From Aquisalinus sp. (GTDB lineage Bacteria > Pseudomonadota > Alphaproteobacteria > Caulobacterales > Parvularculaceae): a stretch of DNA of 46,960 bases. The stretch lies in the NCBI GenBank assembly GCA_022763115.1, contig JALEGJ010000110.1, positions 1 through 46,960 of the forward strand, read 5' to 3'. The number at the start of each line of letters is the position of its first letter. Position 1 is the stretch's first letter. Below the pieces are notes generated by a model. That model worked only from the letters and a program-made list of their open reading frames with translations, did not search any database and was not told the origin of the DNA. Shown here one piece after another: positions 27,015 through 36,423 of this stretch. Position numbers and translations under genes: made by a program.

Positions 27015-27047
27015 GGCGGCGCTGACCTCGACCAGAGGCGCGCCGCC
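27015..27047 (+). promoter_or_regulatory. GC-rich hairpin between dnaK and dnaJ
   Basis: GGCGGCGC (27015-27022) pairs with GCGCCGCC (27040-27047), and inside it CCTC (27026-27029) pairs with GAGG (27035-27038). A short T-rich run follows at 27057-27065, about 10 bases later. It could reduce dnaJ expression relative to dnaK by partial termination, or block decay of the dnaK message. Confidence 0.6.
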
Positions 27048-27092
27048 GCGCAATTTGGCTTTTCTTCAAAAAGTGGTAGGTCGCTTTAGCTT

Positions 27093-28250
27093 ATGGCACA
27101 GGATTACTACTCCACACTGGGCGTCTCAAAAGATGCTGATGAAAAGGCGATAAAATCAGCCTTCCGCAAGCTTGCCATGAAATATCACCCGGACCAGAAT
27201 CAGGGTGACGCGGAGGCAGAAAAAAAATTCAAGGAAATCGGTGAAGCCTACGAAGTTCTGTCCGATGAACAGAAGCGGGCGGCTTATGACCGTTTCGGCC
27301 ATGCAGCTTTTCAAAATGGTGGCATGGGCGGTGCCGGTGGCGGCTTCAATCGTCAGGGCGGTTTTTCCGCCGGGGCCTTTTCAGATATTTTTGATGATAT
27401 TTTCGGCGAGTTCATGGGCGGTGCGCGCCAGCAGGGCGGTGCACGGCGCAGCCCCGGACGCGGTGCGGACTTGAAGCATGAAATGTCCATCAGCCTGTCA
27501 GAGGCATATGCTGGCGCAAAAAAAACCATCACTGTCCCGTCGTCAGAAGCCTGTGATAATTGCGAAGGGTCCGGTTCCGAACCGGGTTCAGGCCCAACTA
27601 CCTGTGGCACCTGTCAGGGTCAGGGCCGGGTGCGGGCGCAGCAGGGCTTCTTCACCGTTGAGCGCACCTGCCCGACCTGTAACGGTCAGGGCCAGGTGAT
27701 TACGGATCCGTGTACAGTCTGTAACGGACAGGGCCGGCTGCGCAAGGATCGGACACTACAGGTCGAGATTCCGGCTGGTGTTGAGGACGGCACCCGTATT
27801 CGCCTTGCCGGAGAGGGCGAGGCGGGCGTTCGCGGTGGCCCGTTTGGCGATCTTTATTTGTTTGTCTCGGTTGAAGGACACGACCTGTTCGAGCGTGACG
27901 GCCCCAACCTCTATTGTGTTGTGCACGTACCAATGACCACAGCCGCCCTTGGCGGTGAAATTGAAGCGCCGACCATTGATGGTGGCCGCGTCAAAATAAA
28001 AATTCCTCCCGGCGCGCAGCCCGGTAAAAAATTCCGCCTGCGGGGCAAGGGCATGACTGTTTTGCGCCGCAAGGGCACAGGCGACATGCTGGTTGAGTTG
28101 ATGGTCGAAACGCCTGTCAACATGACGGCGCGCCAGAAAGAACTCCTGCAGGAATTTTGTGAAGCAGGTGGCGATGAAGCCTGCCCGCAATCAAAAGGCT
28201 TCTTCGCCAGAGCAAAAGATTTCTGGGATCAGATGAAAGACGCCTCATGA
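27093..28250 (+). CDS. dnaJ: Co-chaperone DnaJ (Hsp40)
   Basis: DnaJ delivers clients to DnaK and stimulates its ATPase. The J-domain (1-70) has the essential HPD within [12 protein letters not shown] Gly/Phe-rich region follows (about 75-115). The zinc domain has all four CxxCxGxG-type repeats: [24 protein letters not shown] and CTVCNGQG. The C-terminal substrate domain is complete, for 385 residues in all. It lies downstream of dnaK beyond a hairpin, and its stop overlaps the start of dapB by four bases (ATGA). The ribosome site is weak. Confidence 0.97.
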   Translation: MAQDYYSTLGVSKDADEKAIKSAFRKLAMKYHPDQNQGDAEAEKKFKEIGEAYEVLSDEQKRAAYDRFGHAAFQNGGMGGAGGGFNRQGGFSAGAFSDIFDDIFGEFMGGARQQGGARRSPGRGADLKHEMSISLSEAYAGAKKTITVPSSEACDNCEGSGSEPGSGPTTCGTCQGQGRVRAQQGFFTVERTCPTCNGQGQVITDPCTVCNGQGRLRKDRTLQVEIPAGVEDGTRIRLAGEGEAGVRGGPFGDLYLFVSVEGHDLFERDGPNLYCVVHVPMTTAALGGEIEAPTIDGGRVKIKIPPGAQPGKKFRLRGKGMTVLRRKGTGDMLVELMVETPVNMTARQKELLQEFCEAGGDEACPQSKGFFARAKDFWDQMKDAS

Positions 28251-29059
28251 CGGAGTCGTTGCGCATCGCCATTGCTGGGTGCGCAGGCCGTATGGGTCGT
28301 TCGCTTCTGCATCTCGTCGAGAGTGACGACACTTTATCGCTTGCAGGGGCTCTGGAGCATGAAGGAAGTCCCTATCACGGCAAGCCATTATCAACCCTGA
28401 TGCCTGGCTTGCCAGAGGCGCTTGTGATCGAGGGGTCCGTCAAGGCGCTTGCTGAAAAAGTAGATGTACTGATAGATTTCACAACGCCATTCGCGACCAT
28501 TGAGCATATTGGCGACCTGGTTGAACGCAATATCCCGGCAGTGATCGGCACGACCGGCTTCAAGCCTGAGCAATTGAAAGAGATCGAGGAAGTCGCAAAG
28601 CATATTCCTGTTGTTCGCTCTGGCAATATGAGCCTCGGCGTCAATCTGTTGACGGAGCTTGTGCGCCGTGCCGCAGCCAGCCTCGGGGAGGATTTCGACA
28701 TTGAAATTCATGAGAGCCACCATCGTCACAAGGTTGACGCGCCTTCCGGCACGGCGTTGATGCTGGGCCATGCGGCAGCCAAGGGGCGCAAGGTTGAACT
28801 TGAAGAAAAATCGGTCCGTGTGCGTGATGGTATCATGGCCGAGCGTGAGGCAGGGCAGATCGGTTTCTCTGTGACACGTGCTGGCGGCATTGTCGGCGAT
28901 CATCAGGTGCTGTTCGGATCAGAAGACGAGATCATCACTCTGTCACACCGGGCGACGGATCGCAGTCTCTTTGCCCGCGGTGCGTTGACAGCTGCGAAAT
29001 GGGTCAAGGCGCAGAAACCGGGCCTTTATTCCATGCGGGATGTCCTCGGCCTAAAGTAA
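28247..29059 (+). CDS. dapB: 4-hydroxy-tetrahydrodipicolinate reductase
   Basis: DapB carries out the second dedicated step of diaminopimelate and lysine synthesis, using NAD(P)H. The N-terminal nucleotide-binding motif is [10 protein letters not shown] (10-19). The substrate-binding signature [16 protein letters not shown] (about 150-165) contains the catalytic His and Lys. The 270 residues are normal. The ATG overlaps the dnaJ stop (ATGA), so translation is coupled and dapB probably responds partly to the heat-shock promoter. This dnaK-dnaJ-dapB order recurs in proteobacteria. Confidence 0.96.
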   Translation: MTESLRIAIAGCAGRMGRSLLHLVESDDTLSLAGALEHEGSPYHGKPLSTLMPGLPEALVIEGSVKALAEKVDVLIDFTTPFATIEHIGDLVERNIPAVIGTTGFKPEQLKEIEEVAKHIPVVRSGNMSLGVNLLTELVRRAAASLGEDFDIEIHESHHRHKVDAPSGTALMLGHAAAKGRKVELEEKSVRVRDGIMAEREAGQIGFSVTRAGGIVGDHQVLFGSEDEIITLSHRATDRSLFARGALTAAKWVKAQKPGLYSMRDVLGLK

Positions 29060-29133
29060 TTGTTTACCATGCCTGTTAGGGGCGACTTAAAATGCCTCGC
29101 GTAAACTGCCAGTTCACTATGGGAGACTGGCAT

Positions 29134-29664
29134 ATGCGGGACACACTGATTGGCATTGTTGCTTTGGGCATCATCTCCGTTTTTGCTGTGAAGCATCTGG
29201 ATCAGAAAGCAGCATCCATCACGGCCACACCCCAGCAAGATGAGCAGGTGATGCGCACCGAACCATCCTATGTGGCTGCGGCCTATGCAGATATCATTCG
29301 CATACCGCGTGCTGATAACGGGCACTATTACGCTGATCTCGCAATCAACAGGCGCAACGTGAAAGTGCTTGTGGATACCGGCGCCAGCATTCTCGCGCTG
29401 CGGGAAAGTGACGCAGAACTGGCAGGCCTCTATCCACGGCACAATGATTTCACACAACCAATCAGTACCGCGAACGGTCAGACCATGGCCGCATTGATGC
29501 GGGCAGATGAAGTAGAACTGGGCAGATTGATCGTCCGGGATGTGGACGTTTTCATTTTACCGGACGAAAGTCTGGCGATCAGCCTTCTGGGCATGAACGT
29601 CCTGTCCGAGCTTGGTTCGATCACTTTCGATAAAAACGAGCTAGTGATTGAGCGCAGCCTTTAG
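29134..29664 (+). CDS. Membrane-anchored retropepsin-like aspartic protease (TIGR02281 type)
   Basis: A 176-residue clan AA aspartic protease. A single N-terminal helix (about 4-19) would hold it in the inner membrane with the protease domain in the periplasm. The catalytic motif is VLVDTGASILALR with Asp81. ISLLGMNVLSELGSITFD near the C-terminus is the second signature of the family. It would act as a homodimer, like retropepsins. The ATG at 29134 is chosen over 29092 because GGGAG (29121-29125) lies 8 bases before it. Its stop shares bases with the stop of the convergent hydroxylase gene (TTAG at 29661-29664). Substrates are unknown. Confidence 0.86.
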   Translation: MRDTLIGIVALGIISVFAVKHLDQKAASITATPQQDEQVMRTEPSYVAAAYADIIRIPRADNGHYYADLAINRRNVKVLVDTGASILALRESDAELAGLYPRHNDFTQPISTANGQTMAALMRADEVELGRLIVRDVDVFILPDESLAISLLGMNVLSELGSITFDKNELVIERSL

Positions 29665-30905
29665 GGACGCATCAGACTTGGCAGGTCACCAAGGTCACCG
29701 CCTGCCTGTCGCATGAACATCTTCCGTAAAGGATCAATCCGGTTGACAAGCCCCATGCCAGCGCTGCGGGCGGTGCGTAAAAGCGGATTATCAATCGACA
29801 TAATCCTGTTCAGCGCGTCCGTACCAAAGGCAAGCGATGCTGAATCAAACCGTCGCCAGCGATCATATTTGGCAAGGGGTGTGCCGTGGCCAATATCAAG
29901 TCCGGCTTGCCGCGTCTCCAAAAGGACATCCCGCAGGGCAGCGATGTCCTTCACACCAAGATTATATCCCTGCCCGGCGATCGGGTGGATGCCATGCGCC
30001 GCATCGCCAATCAGAGCCAGGCGATCTGCATAAAACCGGGAGGCTATGTGGAAACCGAGAGGATAAGACCAGCGTGGCCCGGCAAGCGACAATTCGCCCA
30101 GATAAGGACCAAAGCGCTTGGTAATCTCGGCAAGGAACAAATCATCACTTAACGCCATATAACTTTCAGCGCTTCTGGCATTCTCCGTCCAGACGAGAGA
30201 TGAGCGATTATCCGTTAACGGTAGAATAGCGAACGGCCCAGCCGGAAGAAACACTTCCTGCGCAATACCCAGATGGTCTTTCTCATGAGCAACCGTGCAG
30301 ACGATGCCTGTCTGATGATAATGCCATTGGGCTGTCTTGATTTTAGCCTGCTCCCGCAAGGGGGAGCGCCGTCCGTCCGCACCAATCACCAATCGTGCCT
30401 GAAAAGTATCACCATTGGTCAGAGTCACTTCCGCCTGTCCGGCTTCCGCTTTCATGCCCTTGCAAAAGGCCGGGGCAATAAGGGTGATGAGATCATTTCC
30501 AGCGATGGCCTCGAAGAAAACGCGGCGCATCAGACGATTTTCAACGATCCAGCCGAGCGGCGTCGCTTCGTCGCCGTCTCCCAGTTCACGGCTGTCAAAA
30601 TGCAGGAAGCCGGGCGCAACCTCGCCTTTGCGGAACCGTCCTGCCGGGCGGCCATCTGTCACCAGAATATCATTGATCGCACCCGCGTGCGGCGCCATTG
30701 CGTCCCAGAGATTGAGCTTTTGCAGCAGCCTTGCAGAGGCATAGGCAATGGCGGTCGTCCGCCCGTCAAAATTGTCCCCGGTCATGGTAGCCGGATCATC
30801 TGCGTCAATGAGCGTAACGGAAAAGCCGGCGTCAGCCAGCGCCAGGGCAGCAAGGCTACCGGTCAGCCCGCCGCCAACAATTATTGTATCTGTCAGTTGT
30901 GCCAT
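29661..30905 (-). CDS. FAD-dependent ubiquinone-biosynthesis hydroxylase (UbiH/UbiF/COQ6 family)
   Basis: A flavoprotein monooxygenase of 414 residues, probably adding a hydroxyl group to the ubiquinone ring precursor. The FAD-binding dinucleotide motif is IIVGGGLTGSLAALAL near the N-terminus. The second FAD/NADPH region is VIGADGRRSPLRE. The family signature LIGDAAHGIHPIAGQGYNLG lies near residue 290. An upstream extension to 31055 is open but runs into the terminator of the porin gene, so I start at ATG 30905. Which ring position it hydroxylates cannot be told; alphaproteobacteria may use broad-range UbiL/UbiM-type enzymes. Confidence 0.88.
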   Translation of the reverse strand: MAQLTDTIIVGGGLTGSLAALALADAGFSVTLIDADDPATMTGDNFDGRTTAIAYASARLLQKLNLWDAMAPHAGAINDILVTDGRPAGRFRKGEVAPGFLHFDSRELGDGDEATPLGWIVENRLMRRVFFEAIAGNDLITLIAPAFCKGMKAEAGQAEVTLTNGDTFQARLVIGADGRRSPLREQAKIKTAQWHYHQTGIVCTVAHEKDHLGIAQEVFLPAGPFAILPLTDNRSSLVWTENARSAESYMALSDDLFLAEITKRFGPYLGELSLAGPRWSYPLGFHIASRFYADRLALIGDAAHGIHPIAGQGYNLGVKDIAALRDVLLETRQAGLDIGHGTPLAKYDRWRRFDSASLAFGTDALNRIMSIDNPLLRTARSAGMGLVNRIDPLRKMFMRQAGGDLGDLPSLMRP

Positions 30906-30953
30906 GTCCGAAACATAAGCGCAGGCGAGGCTGAGGTCGAGGTGGGGACATAC

Positions 30954-30982
30954 AAAAAACCCCGGCTCATCATGAGCCGGGG
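30954..30982 (-). terminator. Rho-independent terminator of the TorF-type porin gene
   Basis: A 10-bp perfect stem, CCCCGGCTCA (30960-30969) with TGAGCCGGGG (30973-30982), has a three-base loop. On the minus strand it is followed by six T residues (30954-30959). It lies 23 bases after the porin stop codon. Confidence 0.88.
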
Positions 30983-31005
30983 CCACACAGTGGAGGAGAA
31001 ACCAC

Positions 31006-31737
31006 TTAGTTAGAGGCAGAAAAACCGATCCCGAACCAGAAGCCTGTAGACTCAAGCTGTGTCAGGTCTCCATTATTGAACAGATCATTTGAGTCATCGA
31101 TGAACGTATCTTCGCTGTTCGCGCCAAAATTGACACTCACATAGGCTTCCGCATTGTCCGCAACCGGTTTGGTCAATGCCGCTGAGGCAAGGAAGTAAGT
31201 AAAGTCATCGCCGTCAGCATCAATGAAACCAAGCGTGCCGCCCAGATCCAGGCTGACAGTCTCTGAAACCGGATAGGAATGCCCCGCTGAGCCTTCCAGT
31301 GTCGTGGCTTCAAGATCAAGGTCGTAATAGAGGTAAATGGACGGCTTTAACGGCGCCTCGATGGCAAGGCCAGCATACAGCTCTGTTGTATCCGACTCAC
31401 CGTCAGAGTCTGTGTAAATGTAACGGGTGAAACCCACATCGCCTGACAGGGACTCCGAGATGTCGAAAGAGTAGCCAGCATAAATATCGACCTCATTATC
31501 GAAGAATTCCCGGCTGTCGAGGGGCGTTGAGAACCAGACCCCTGTGTAAAAGCCGCCCTTGCCAATTTCAACATATGGCTGAATGGCTTCGTCGGCCAGT
31601 TGAAAGCCCCGGAAGACGTAAGTCGAGACGATGTCCACGCCACCGGAAATAGATATTTCTTCGGCACTGGCTGGTATCGTTACAGCAGTCCCGGAAACAA
31701 CAAGTGAGGCCAGTACGGCCAGTGATTTTTTGAACAT
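31006..31737 (-). CDS. TorF-family putative outer-membrane porin
   Basis: A 243-residue outer-membrane protein with a signal peptide (cleavage near ASA at 24). A beta-barrel follows, opening with ISGGVDIVSTYVFRGFQLADEAIQPYVEIG, a block typical of the TIGR02001/Gcw_chp family. Alternating strands such as PSIYLYYDLDLEA and GFWFGIGFSA at the end support a barrel. GAGGAG precedes ATG 31737 at 7 bases, so I prefer it to ATG 31752. It is divergent from amtB; in other proteobacteria members of this family lie beside glnK-amtB, so a role in passage of ammonium or small nitrogen compounds is a plausible inference. Confidence 0.83.
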   Translation of the reverse strand: MFKKSLAVLASLVVSGTAVTIPASAEEISISGGVDIVSTYVFRGFQLADEAIQPYVEIGKGGFYTGVWFSTPLDSREFFDNEVDIYAGYSFDISESLSGDVGFTRYIYTDSDGESDTTELYAGLAIEAPLKPSIYLYYDLDLEATTLEGSAGHSYPVSETVSLDLGGTLGFIDADGDDFTYFLASAALTKPVADNAEAYVSVNFGANSEDTFIDDSNDLFNNGDLTQLESTGFWFGIGFSASN

Positions 31738-32077
31738 GATAAAGCTCCTCAAGAAACGGTTAGGTTGGCCGATATAGCCTTTATTGTTCTCCCTAATAGC
31801 AGAATATATTGCTTATTACGCAGTTGCAGCAAAGCGCAAACTGCATCGCGATTGCCGTCTTTTCGTTTTCTGTGTCAGTTTTGCAACAAAATGTCTTCTT
31901 GGAAGTTCAAGTAGGCATTATATGCCTGAAACTAGGCGATGATGGCCCTATTCCTTCATTCATATTGCGATGCACAAAATTCTTGCCTGCCTTTTTGAAT
32001 GAAGTTACGGTTTCGGCTTTTCCGGACGTTCCAACCATTTCGAAGAAGACGTCAAAAAAACCAGAGGGCGCAAACCC
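31738..32077. promoter_or_regulatory. Divergent control region between the TorF-type porin and amtB
   Basis: This 340-base AT-rich region holds no gene that I can support. GCAGTT (31820-31825) and AACTGC (31839-31844) form an inverted repeat that could bind a regulator of both genes. A weak sigma54-like match with correct GG-N10-GC spacing reads toward the porin at 31842-31857. No good sigma70 promoter for amtB stands out. Confidence 0.35.
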
Positions 32078-33430
32078 ATGAAAAAAAACAACAGGATTAT
32101 CGGCTTCGCAGCGGCAGCACTCATTGCTGCCTTACCAACTGGCGCTTTTGCCCAGGAAGCCGCAGTGGAGGTAACCGCTGCCTCTGACACTTCCGCTTAT
32201 GTCTTCAACTCGCTCCTGTTCCTCATCAGTGGCATGGTGGTCATGTTCATGGCGGCGGGCTTCTGCATGCTGGAAGTTGGACTGGTGCGCTCGAAGAATG
32301 CAGCGACAATCTGCCTCAAGAATATCGCGCTTTATTCCATTGCCGGGATCATGGTCTGGGTCACCGGCTATAACATCATCTATGGCGGGCCCGGCAATCA
32401 CCTGCTGACCCCATTCACGGAATGGTTCTTCTGGACTGAAGGCAGCATGGAAGATCAAATCGAGGCCGGTTATTCCGCACATTCTGACTGGTATTTCCAG
32501 ATGGTGTTTGTGGCAACGGCTGCCTCGATTGTGTCCGGAACTCTGGCAGAGCGGATCAAGTTGTGGCCGTTCCTGATTTTTGTCGTTTTCCTGACAGGCT
32601 TCATCTATCCGATCCAGGCGTCATGGGAGTGGGGCGAAGGCTTCCTCGATGCCACGTTCAACTTCTCTGATTTTGCCGGTTCAACGCTGGTGCATTCAAC
32701 TGGTGGCTGGGCTGCGCTTGCCGGGGCCATTGTTCTCGGGCCGCGTACCGGCAAGTTTCTCGGTAACCGGATTGACCCGATGCCAGGCTCCTCATTGCCC
32801 CTGGCGACTTTGGGGACGTTCATCCTGTGGCTTGGCTGGTTCGGATTTAATGGTGGTTCACAGCTTGCAGCAGGCTCGATGGAAGACATCAACGCCGTGG
32901 GCAAAATCTTTGTGAATACCAATACAGCAGCAGCAGCAGGTGTTGTCTCGGCGATGCTGCTGTCCAACATTCTGTACAAGAAAGTTGACCTGACCATTGC
33001 TTTGAACGGTGCCATTGGCGGCCTTGTGTCAATCACTGCGGAGCCATTGATGCCAGCCATCTGGCAGGCGCTGATTATCGGCTCGATTGGCGGTGTGATC
33101 GTGACACTCTCCATTCCGCTCCTTTATCGCTTCAAGATTGATGATGTGGTTGGTGCCATCCCTGCGCACCTGTTCTGCGGCATCTGGGGCACACTGGTTG
33201 TGGTCTGGTCCAACAATGCAGTAACCGCCGGAGAAGGTGCCCCGACCTTCCTCGGGCAGCTTGTGGGTGTCCTGCTGGTCGGTGTATTCGTGTTTTCTGT
33301 GTCATTCCTGATTTGGTTTATCCTCAAGAATACCATCGGTATCCGCGTGACGCCGGAAGAGGAGCTTACAGGACTTGATGCCATCGAGCTTGGACAGGAA
33401 GCCTATCCGGAATTTACAGCCGGTAGATAA
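32078..33430 (+). CDS. amtB: Ammonium transporter AmtB
   Basis: Amt channels move ammonium across the inner membrane. The 450-residue protein has a signal-like first helix (about 8-25) and the expected eleven membrane helices. The pore twin histidines are His206 (LVHSTGG) and His364 (AIPAHLFCG). [18 protein letters not shown], in the region after the first core helix, is typical. The short C-terminal tail has ...[26 protein letters not shown] (in part), the segment that binds PII in homologues. Usually glnK precedes amtB; here no PII gene is adjacent. A strong terminator follows. Confidence 0.95.
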   Translation: MKKNNRIIGFAAAALIAALPTGAFAQEAAVEVTAASDTSAYVFNSLLFLISGMVVMFMAAGFCMLEVGLVRSKNAATICLKNIALYSIAGIMVWVTGYNIIYGGPGNHLLTPFTEWFFWTEGSMEDQIEAGYSAHSDWYFQMVFVATAASIVSGTLAERIKLWPFLIFVVFLTGFIYPIQASWEWGEGFLDATFNFSDFAGSTLVHSTGGWAALAGAIVLGPRTGKFLGNRIDPMPGSSLPLATLGTFILWLGWFGFNGGSQLAAGSMEDINAVGKIFVNTNTAAAAGVVSAMLLSNILYKKVDLTIALNGAIGGLVSITAEPLMPAIWQALIIGSIGGVIVTLSIPLLYRFKIDDVVGAIPAHLFCGIWGTLVVVWSNNAVTAGEGAPTFLGQLVGVLLVGVFVFSVSFLIWFILKNTIGIRVTPEEELTGLDAIELGQEAYPEFTAGR

Positions 33431-33482
33431 TCTATGTGCCCTCTGGACGGGGGTGCTATCTACGCCTCTTCATACTATAAAC

Positions 33483-33512
33483 ACGGGCAGGCGGACAAAG
33501 CCTGCCCGTTTT
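33483..33512 (+). terminator. Rho-independent terminator of amtB
   Basis: A 10-bp perfect stem, ACGGGCAGGC (33483-33492) with GCCTGCCCGT (33500-33509), has a 7-base loop and runs into a short T tract. It ends only four bases before the ribosome site of the next gene. Confidence 0.8.
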
Positions 33513-33527
33513 CATGGAGGATGTAAG

Positions 33528-33818
33528 ATGCCTACAAAACTGACTGATGATGAAAAGCACGAATTTCTGGGCAGTCACTCTGGCTGGTCCCTGGTTGAAG
33601 GCCGTGACGCGATATTCCGCCGCTTTCAGTTCTCTGATTTTAACGAGGCCTTCGGCTTCATGAGCCGGGTCGCCTTGCTGGCAGAAAAGATGGATCACCA
33701 CCCGGAATGGTTCAACGTCTATAATAAAGTTGAAGTCACGCTCACGACCCATGACGTGGACGGACTTTCCGAGTTTGATGTCAAGATGGCTGACTTCATG
33801 GATGGCCTGGCAGGGTAA
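33528..33818 (+). CDS. phhB: Pterin-4a-carbinolamine dehydratase
   Basis: This 96-residue enzyme removes water from 4a-hydroxytetrahydrobiopterin formed by aromatic amino-acid hydroxylases. The active-site histidines are in KMDHHPEW (His57, His58) and TTHD (His75), as in the family. A frame is open from 33375, but GGAGG (33516-33520) is placed for the ATG at 33528 and the upstream part belongs to the amtB terminator. No phenylalanine hydroxylase gene is in the window, so its partner lies elsewhere. Some homologues serve in molybdopterin-related repair. Confidence 0.92.
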   Translation: MPTKLTDDEKHEFLGSHSGWSLVEGRDAIFRRFQFSDFNEAFGFMSRVALLAEKMDHHPEWFNVYNKVEVTLTTHDVDGLSEFDVKMADFMDGLAG

Positions 33819-33850
33819 GTTGGTAACAACCTGCCCCAAAACTGCCGCAA

Positions 33851-33872
33851 GCCTGCCCTCAGGCGGTCTTTT
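33851..33872 (+). terminator. Weak terminator-like hairpin after phhB
   Basis: GCCTG (33851-33855) pairs with CAGGC (33860-33864) around CCCT, followed by GGTC and four T residues. The stem is short, so termination would be partial. Confidence 0.4.
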
Positions 33873-33925
33873 CAGCCTGCTCAAAACAAGGCTAGAGTAA
33901 AGGAAACCTGAAGGGGATAATAACA

Positions 33926-34624
33926 ATGGCAACAATAGCCCTTGTCGATGATGACCAGAACATTCTTACTTCCGTCTCCATGGCGCTCGAGGCGGATGGT
34001 CATGAGGTCAGCACGTATGAAGACGGCGCGCAGGCACTTGAGGCAATCAATCTCAAAGCGCCTGATCTTGTCATATCGGATATCAAGATGCCCCGCATGG
34101 ATGGTATGGAGCTTTTGCGTCGCTTGCGACAGGATTCCAGCCTGCCGCTCATCTTCCTGACGTCCAAGGACGAGGAGATTGATGAGGTTCTGGGCCTGAC
34201 CCTGGGGGCTGATGATTATGTCAAAAAGCCATTCTCGCAACGCCTGCTGCTGGAACGTGTGAAAGCTGTCCTGCGCCGGGCAGATGCAGGCCCATCGGGC
34301 AGTTCCGCTGATGAGGAGAAGCAGGTCATCAAGCGCGGCAGCCTGACTCTGGACCCCTTGCGCCATGCCTGTTCATGGAAAGGCGATAATGTCACGCTGA
34401 CCGTGACGGAATTTCTCATTCTCCAGTCGCTGGCGTCGCGCCCCGGTTTTGTCAAAAGCCGTGATGCGTTGATGGATGCAGCGTATGACGACCAGATTTA
34501 TGTGGATGATCGGACGATCGACAGTCACATCAAGCGCATTCGCAAGAAGTTCCGGGTGCATGACAAGGAATTCGATCAGATCGAAACGCTGTATGGTGTC
34601 GGATACAAATATAAGGAAGGTTGA
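33926..34624 (+). CDS. chvI: Response regulator ChvI
   Basis: A 232-residue OmpR-type regulator, partner of ChvG. The receiver domain has the acidic pair DDD (8-10), the phospho-accepting Asp52 in [12 protein letters not shown], and the conserved Lys in LTSKD. Its close match to ChvI lies in the stretch [24 protein letters not shown]. The C-terminal winged helix ends with [15 protein letters not shown] and a YGVGYKY signature. In rhizobia ChvG/ChvI respond to acid and envelope stress and control exopolysaccharide and carbon metabolism. AGGGGAT precedes the ATG. chvG follows with nearly no gap. Confidence 0.93.
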   Translation: MATIALVDDDQNILTSVSMALEADGHEVSTYEDGAQALEAINLKAPDLVISDIKMPRMDGMELLRRLRQDSSLPLIFLTSKDEEIDEVLGLTLGADDYVKKPFSQRLLLERVKAVLRRADAGPSGSSADEEKQVIKRGSLTLDPLRHACSWKGDNVTLTVTEFLILQSLASRPGFVKSRDALMDAAYDDQIYVDDRTIDSHIKRIRKKFRVHDKEFDQIETLYGVGYKYKEG

Positions 34625-34656
34625 GCGCCTTCCGGTCTCAAGGGTAGGAGAGGTAT

Positions 34657-36423
34657 CTGGAGGAGAATCCTGAGACGGCAGAGCGCCGCAGATATGCAGC
34701 GCAGCGAAATCCCGGCAACCTTGTTGGCGGGCTGACTTTTTCGCGCCTGACGCTCACAATCGTCGTTGCCAACCTAATTGGCCTCACCATTCTATTGCTC
34801 GGCTCTCTCGGCATGACGCAATATCGCGATGGCTTGATCGCCGCGAAGCTGGAAGGTGTGCGGGCGCAAGCACAGGTAATTGCGGACATTATGGCGCAAG
34901 TTGCCGCAGACGATAATGTCTGCGACCAGCCGTTGGACTTTGGAGCAGAAGAGGCGGGCGGGTGCCGTGTTGCCTTGCGCGAGGATTATGTCAACGAAGT
35001 CTTCAACCGCCTGTGGGATGGTTTTGAAGGCCGGGTGCGCGTCTTTAATGCACCCCGCAGTTACGATGAACTTCCTATTCCCAATGCGCGTGACCTGCTT
35101 CTGGAAGATGTTGTGCTGCGTAAGGATGAATTTGATATCAGCACCCTGCCTGATATCGAGGAAGAAGGCTTCAGTTTCGAAAAGATGATGCTGTCCATCC
35201 GGCAGGATATTGTGGAGCTTTGGCCGACAGCTGGTTTCCGCCGCGATGCCCTGAGCCGCACGCTGGAGCAGGAATTGACAGAAGCATTTCTTGCCCCGCC
35301 TGACGGCAGTGGAAGTGTTGCGTCCGTGCGCTTCAATGAGGAAGGGGAACTGGTGGCGTCGGTTTCTGTGCCCGTGCGCCGGGTGCAAGCCGTGTACGGT
35401 GTTGTGACAGCAGAAATTGGCGGCATTCAGGATCTGGTTGATGAAGCGCGCGGCGCCATTTTGCCGTTCTTTGTTCTGGCGCTGGCGGCAGCGTTCCTTT
35501 CATCCCTGTTGTTGACGGCCACTATCGCCCAGCCGATCCGCCAACTGGCGATAGCAGCTGACAAGGTACGTGAAGGCATTGCGGTGGCCGGCCGGGTGCG
35601 CATTCCGGACTTTCCCAACAGGCGGGATGAAATCGGCGAATTATCTTCTTCTTTACGTGCCATGACCCGCGCGATTTATGCGCGTATTGAGGCCATTGAG
35701 AGCTTCGCCGCTGATGTGTCCCATGAACTTAAAAACCCGCTAACATCAATTCGTAGCGCCACAGAAACGCTGGGTATCGCCAAGACGCCAGAAGCGCAGG
35801 AAAAACTCATCGGTGTTATCCAGAAAGATGTCATCCGTATGGATCGTCTGATTACGGATATTTCAAATGCTTCACGCCTCGATGCCGAGCTGGCGCGCGA
35901 AACCCGCGAAATCGTTGATGTGGAGAAGCTCCTCAAGGATATTATCGACATGTATGTTGCGACCCATAAAGAGGGGCGCGCGGAAGTAGTGTTTCAGCCG
36001 CCCCATACAGCCGGGCAGTTGTTTGTGCTTGGCTCGCCAACGGCTCTGGGGCAAGTGTTCCGTAATTTGATTGATAATGCGATTTCCTTCAGCCCGGCGG
36101 ATAAAACTGTTTTTGTTACTTTCACCACCACAGGGTCCGACAAGGACCGGGATCGGCAGGTGCGGGTATCTGTTCTGGATGAAGGGCCGGGTATCCCGCC
36201 GGAGAACCTCGAGAGTATATTCAAAAGGTTTTATACGGAGCGCCCTGCAGGAACAGCCTTTGGCAATAACTCCGGCCTTGGTCTCGCCATCTCCCGGCAG
36301 ATAGTTGAATCTCACGGCGGGGAAGTGTGGGCTGAAAACCGTCAGCAGGCGGTTGATGCTCAGCCCGGAGCTGCTTTCCACGTCACCTTGCCCTTGCAGG
36401 CCGTGCAGGAGCGACGCGGATGA
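34657..36423 (+). CDS. chvG: Sensor histidine kinase ChvG, start codon non-standard or unresolved
   Basis: Membrane sensor kinase that phosphorylates ChvI. A first membrane helix (about 34735-34805), a periplasmic domain with two Cys, a second helix (about 35452-35530), HAMP, the His box FAADVSHELKNPL, the N box RNLIDNAISFSP and DEGPGIPP/GLGLAI ATP-lid motifs are all in one frame. The first ATG, GTG or TTG after the in-frame TAG at 34645 is TTG 34795, which falls inside the first helix. The frame between 34648 and 34795 encodes a basic N-terminus and the rest of that helix, as in known ChvG. CTG 34657, just after GGAGAGG, is my tentative start. hprK overlaps its stop (ATGA). Confidence 0.85.
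   Translation: MEENPETAERRRYAAQRNPGNLVGGLTFSRLTLTIVVANLIGLTILLLGSLGMTQYRDGLIAAKLEGVRAQAQVIADIMAQVAADDNVCDQPLDFGAEEAGGCRVALREDYVNEVFNRLWDGFEGRVRVFNAPRSYDELPIPNARDLLLEDVVLRKDEFDISTLPDIEEEGFSFEKMMLSIRQDIVELWPTAGFRRDALSRTLEQELTEAFLAPPDGSGSVASVRFNEEGELVASVSVPVRRVQAVYGVVTAEIGGIQDLVDEARGAILPFFVLALAAAFLSSLLLTATIAQPIRQLAIAADKVREGIAVAGRVRIPDFPNRRDEIGELSSSLRAMTRAIYARIEAIESFAADVSHELKNPLTSIRSATETLGIAKTPEAQEKLIGVIQKDVIRMDRLITDISNASRLDAELARETREIVDVEKLLKDIIDMYVATHKEGRAEVVFQPPHTAGQLFVLGSPTALGQVFRNLIDNAISFSPADKTVFVTFTTTGSDKDRDRQVRVSVLDEGPGIPPENLESIFKRFYTERPAGTAFGNNSGLGLAISRQIVESHGGEVWAENRQQAVDAQPGAAFHVTLPLQAVQERRG

Noticed and set aside
30273..31013. A 246-codon plus-strand frame opposite the UbiH-type gene
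   Set aside because: It is fully antisense to a well-conserved hydroxylase, has no family resemblance and runs through the porin terminator.
31842..31857. Sigma54-like promoter toward the TorF-type porin
   Set aside because: The GG-N10-GC spacing is right but the flanking bases match poorly, so I mention it only as a weak possibility in the control region.
34694..34738. ATG 34694 as the chvG start
   Set aside because: It is in another frame and meets a stop after 14 codons.
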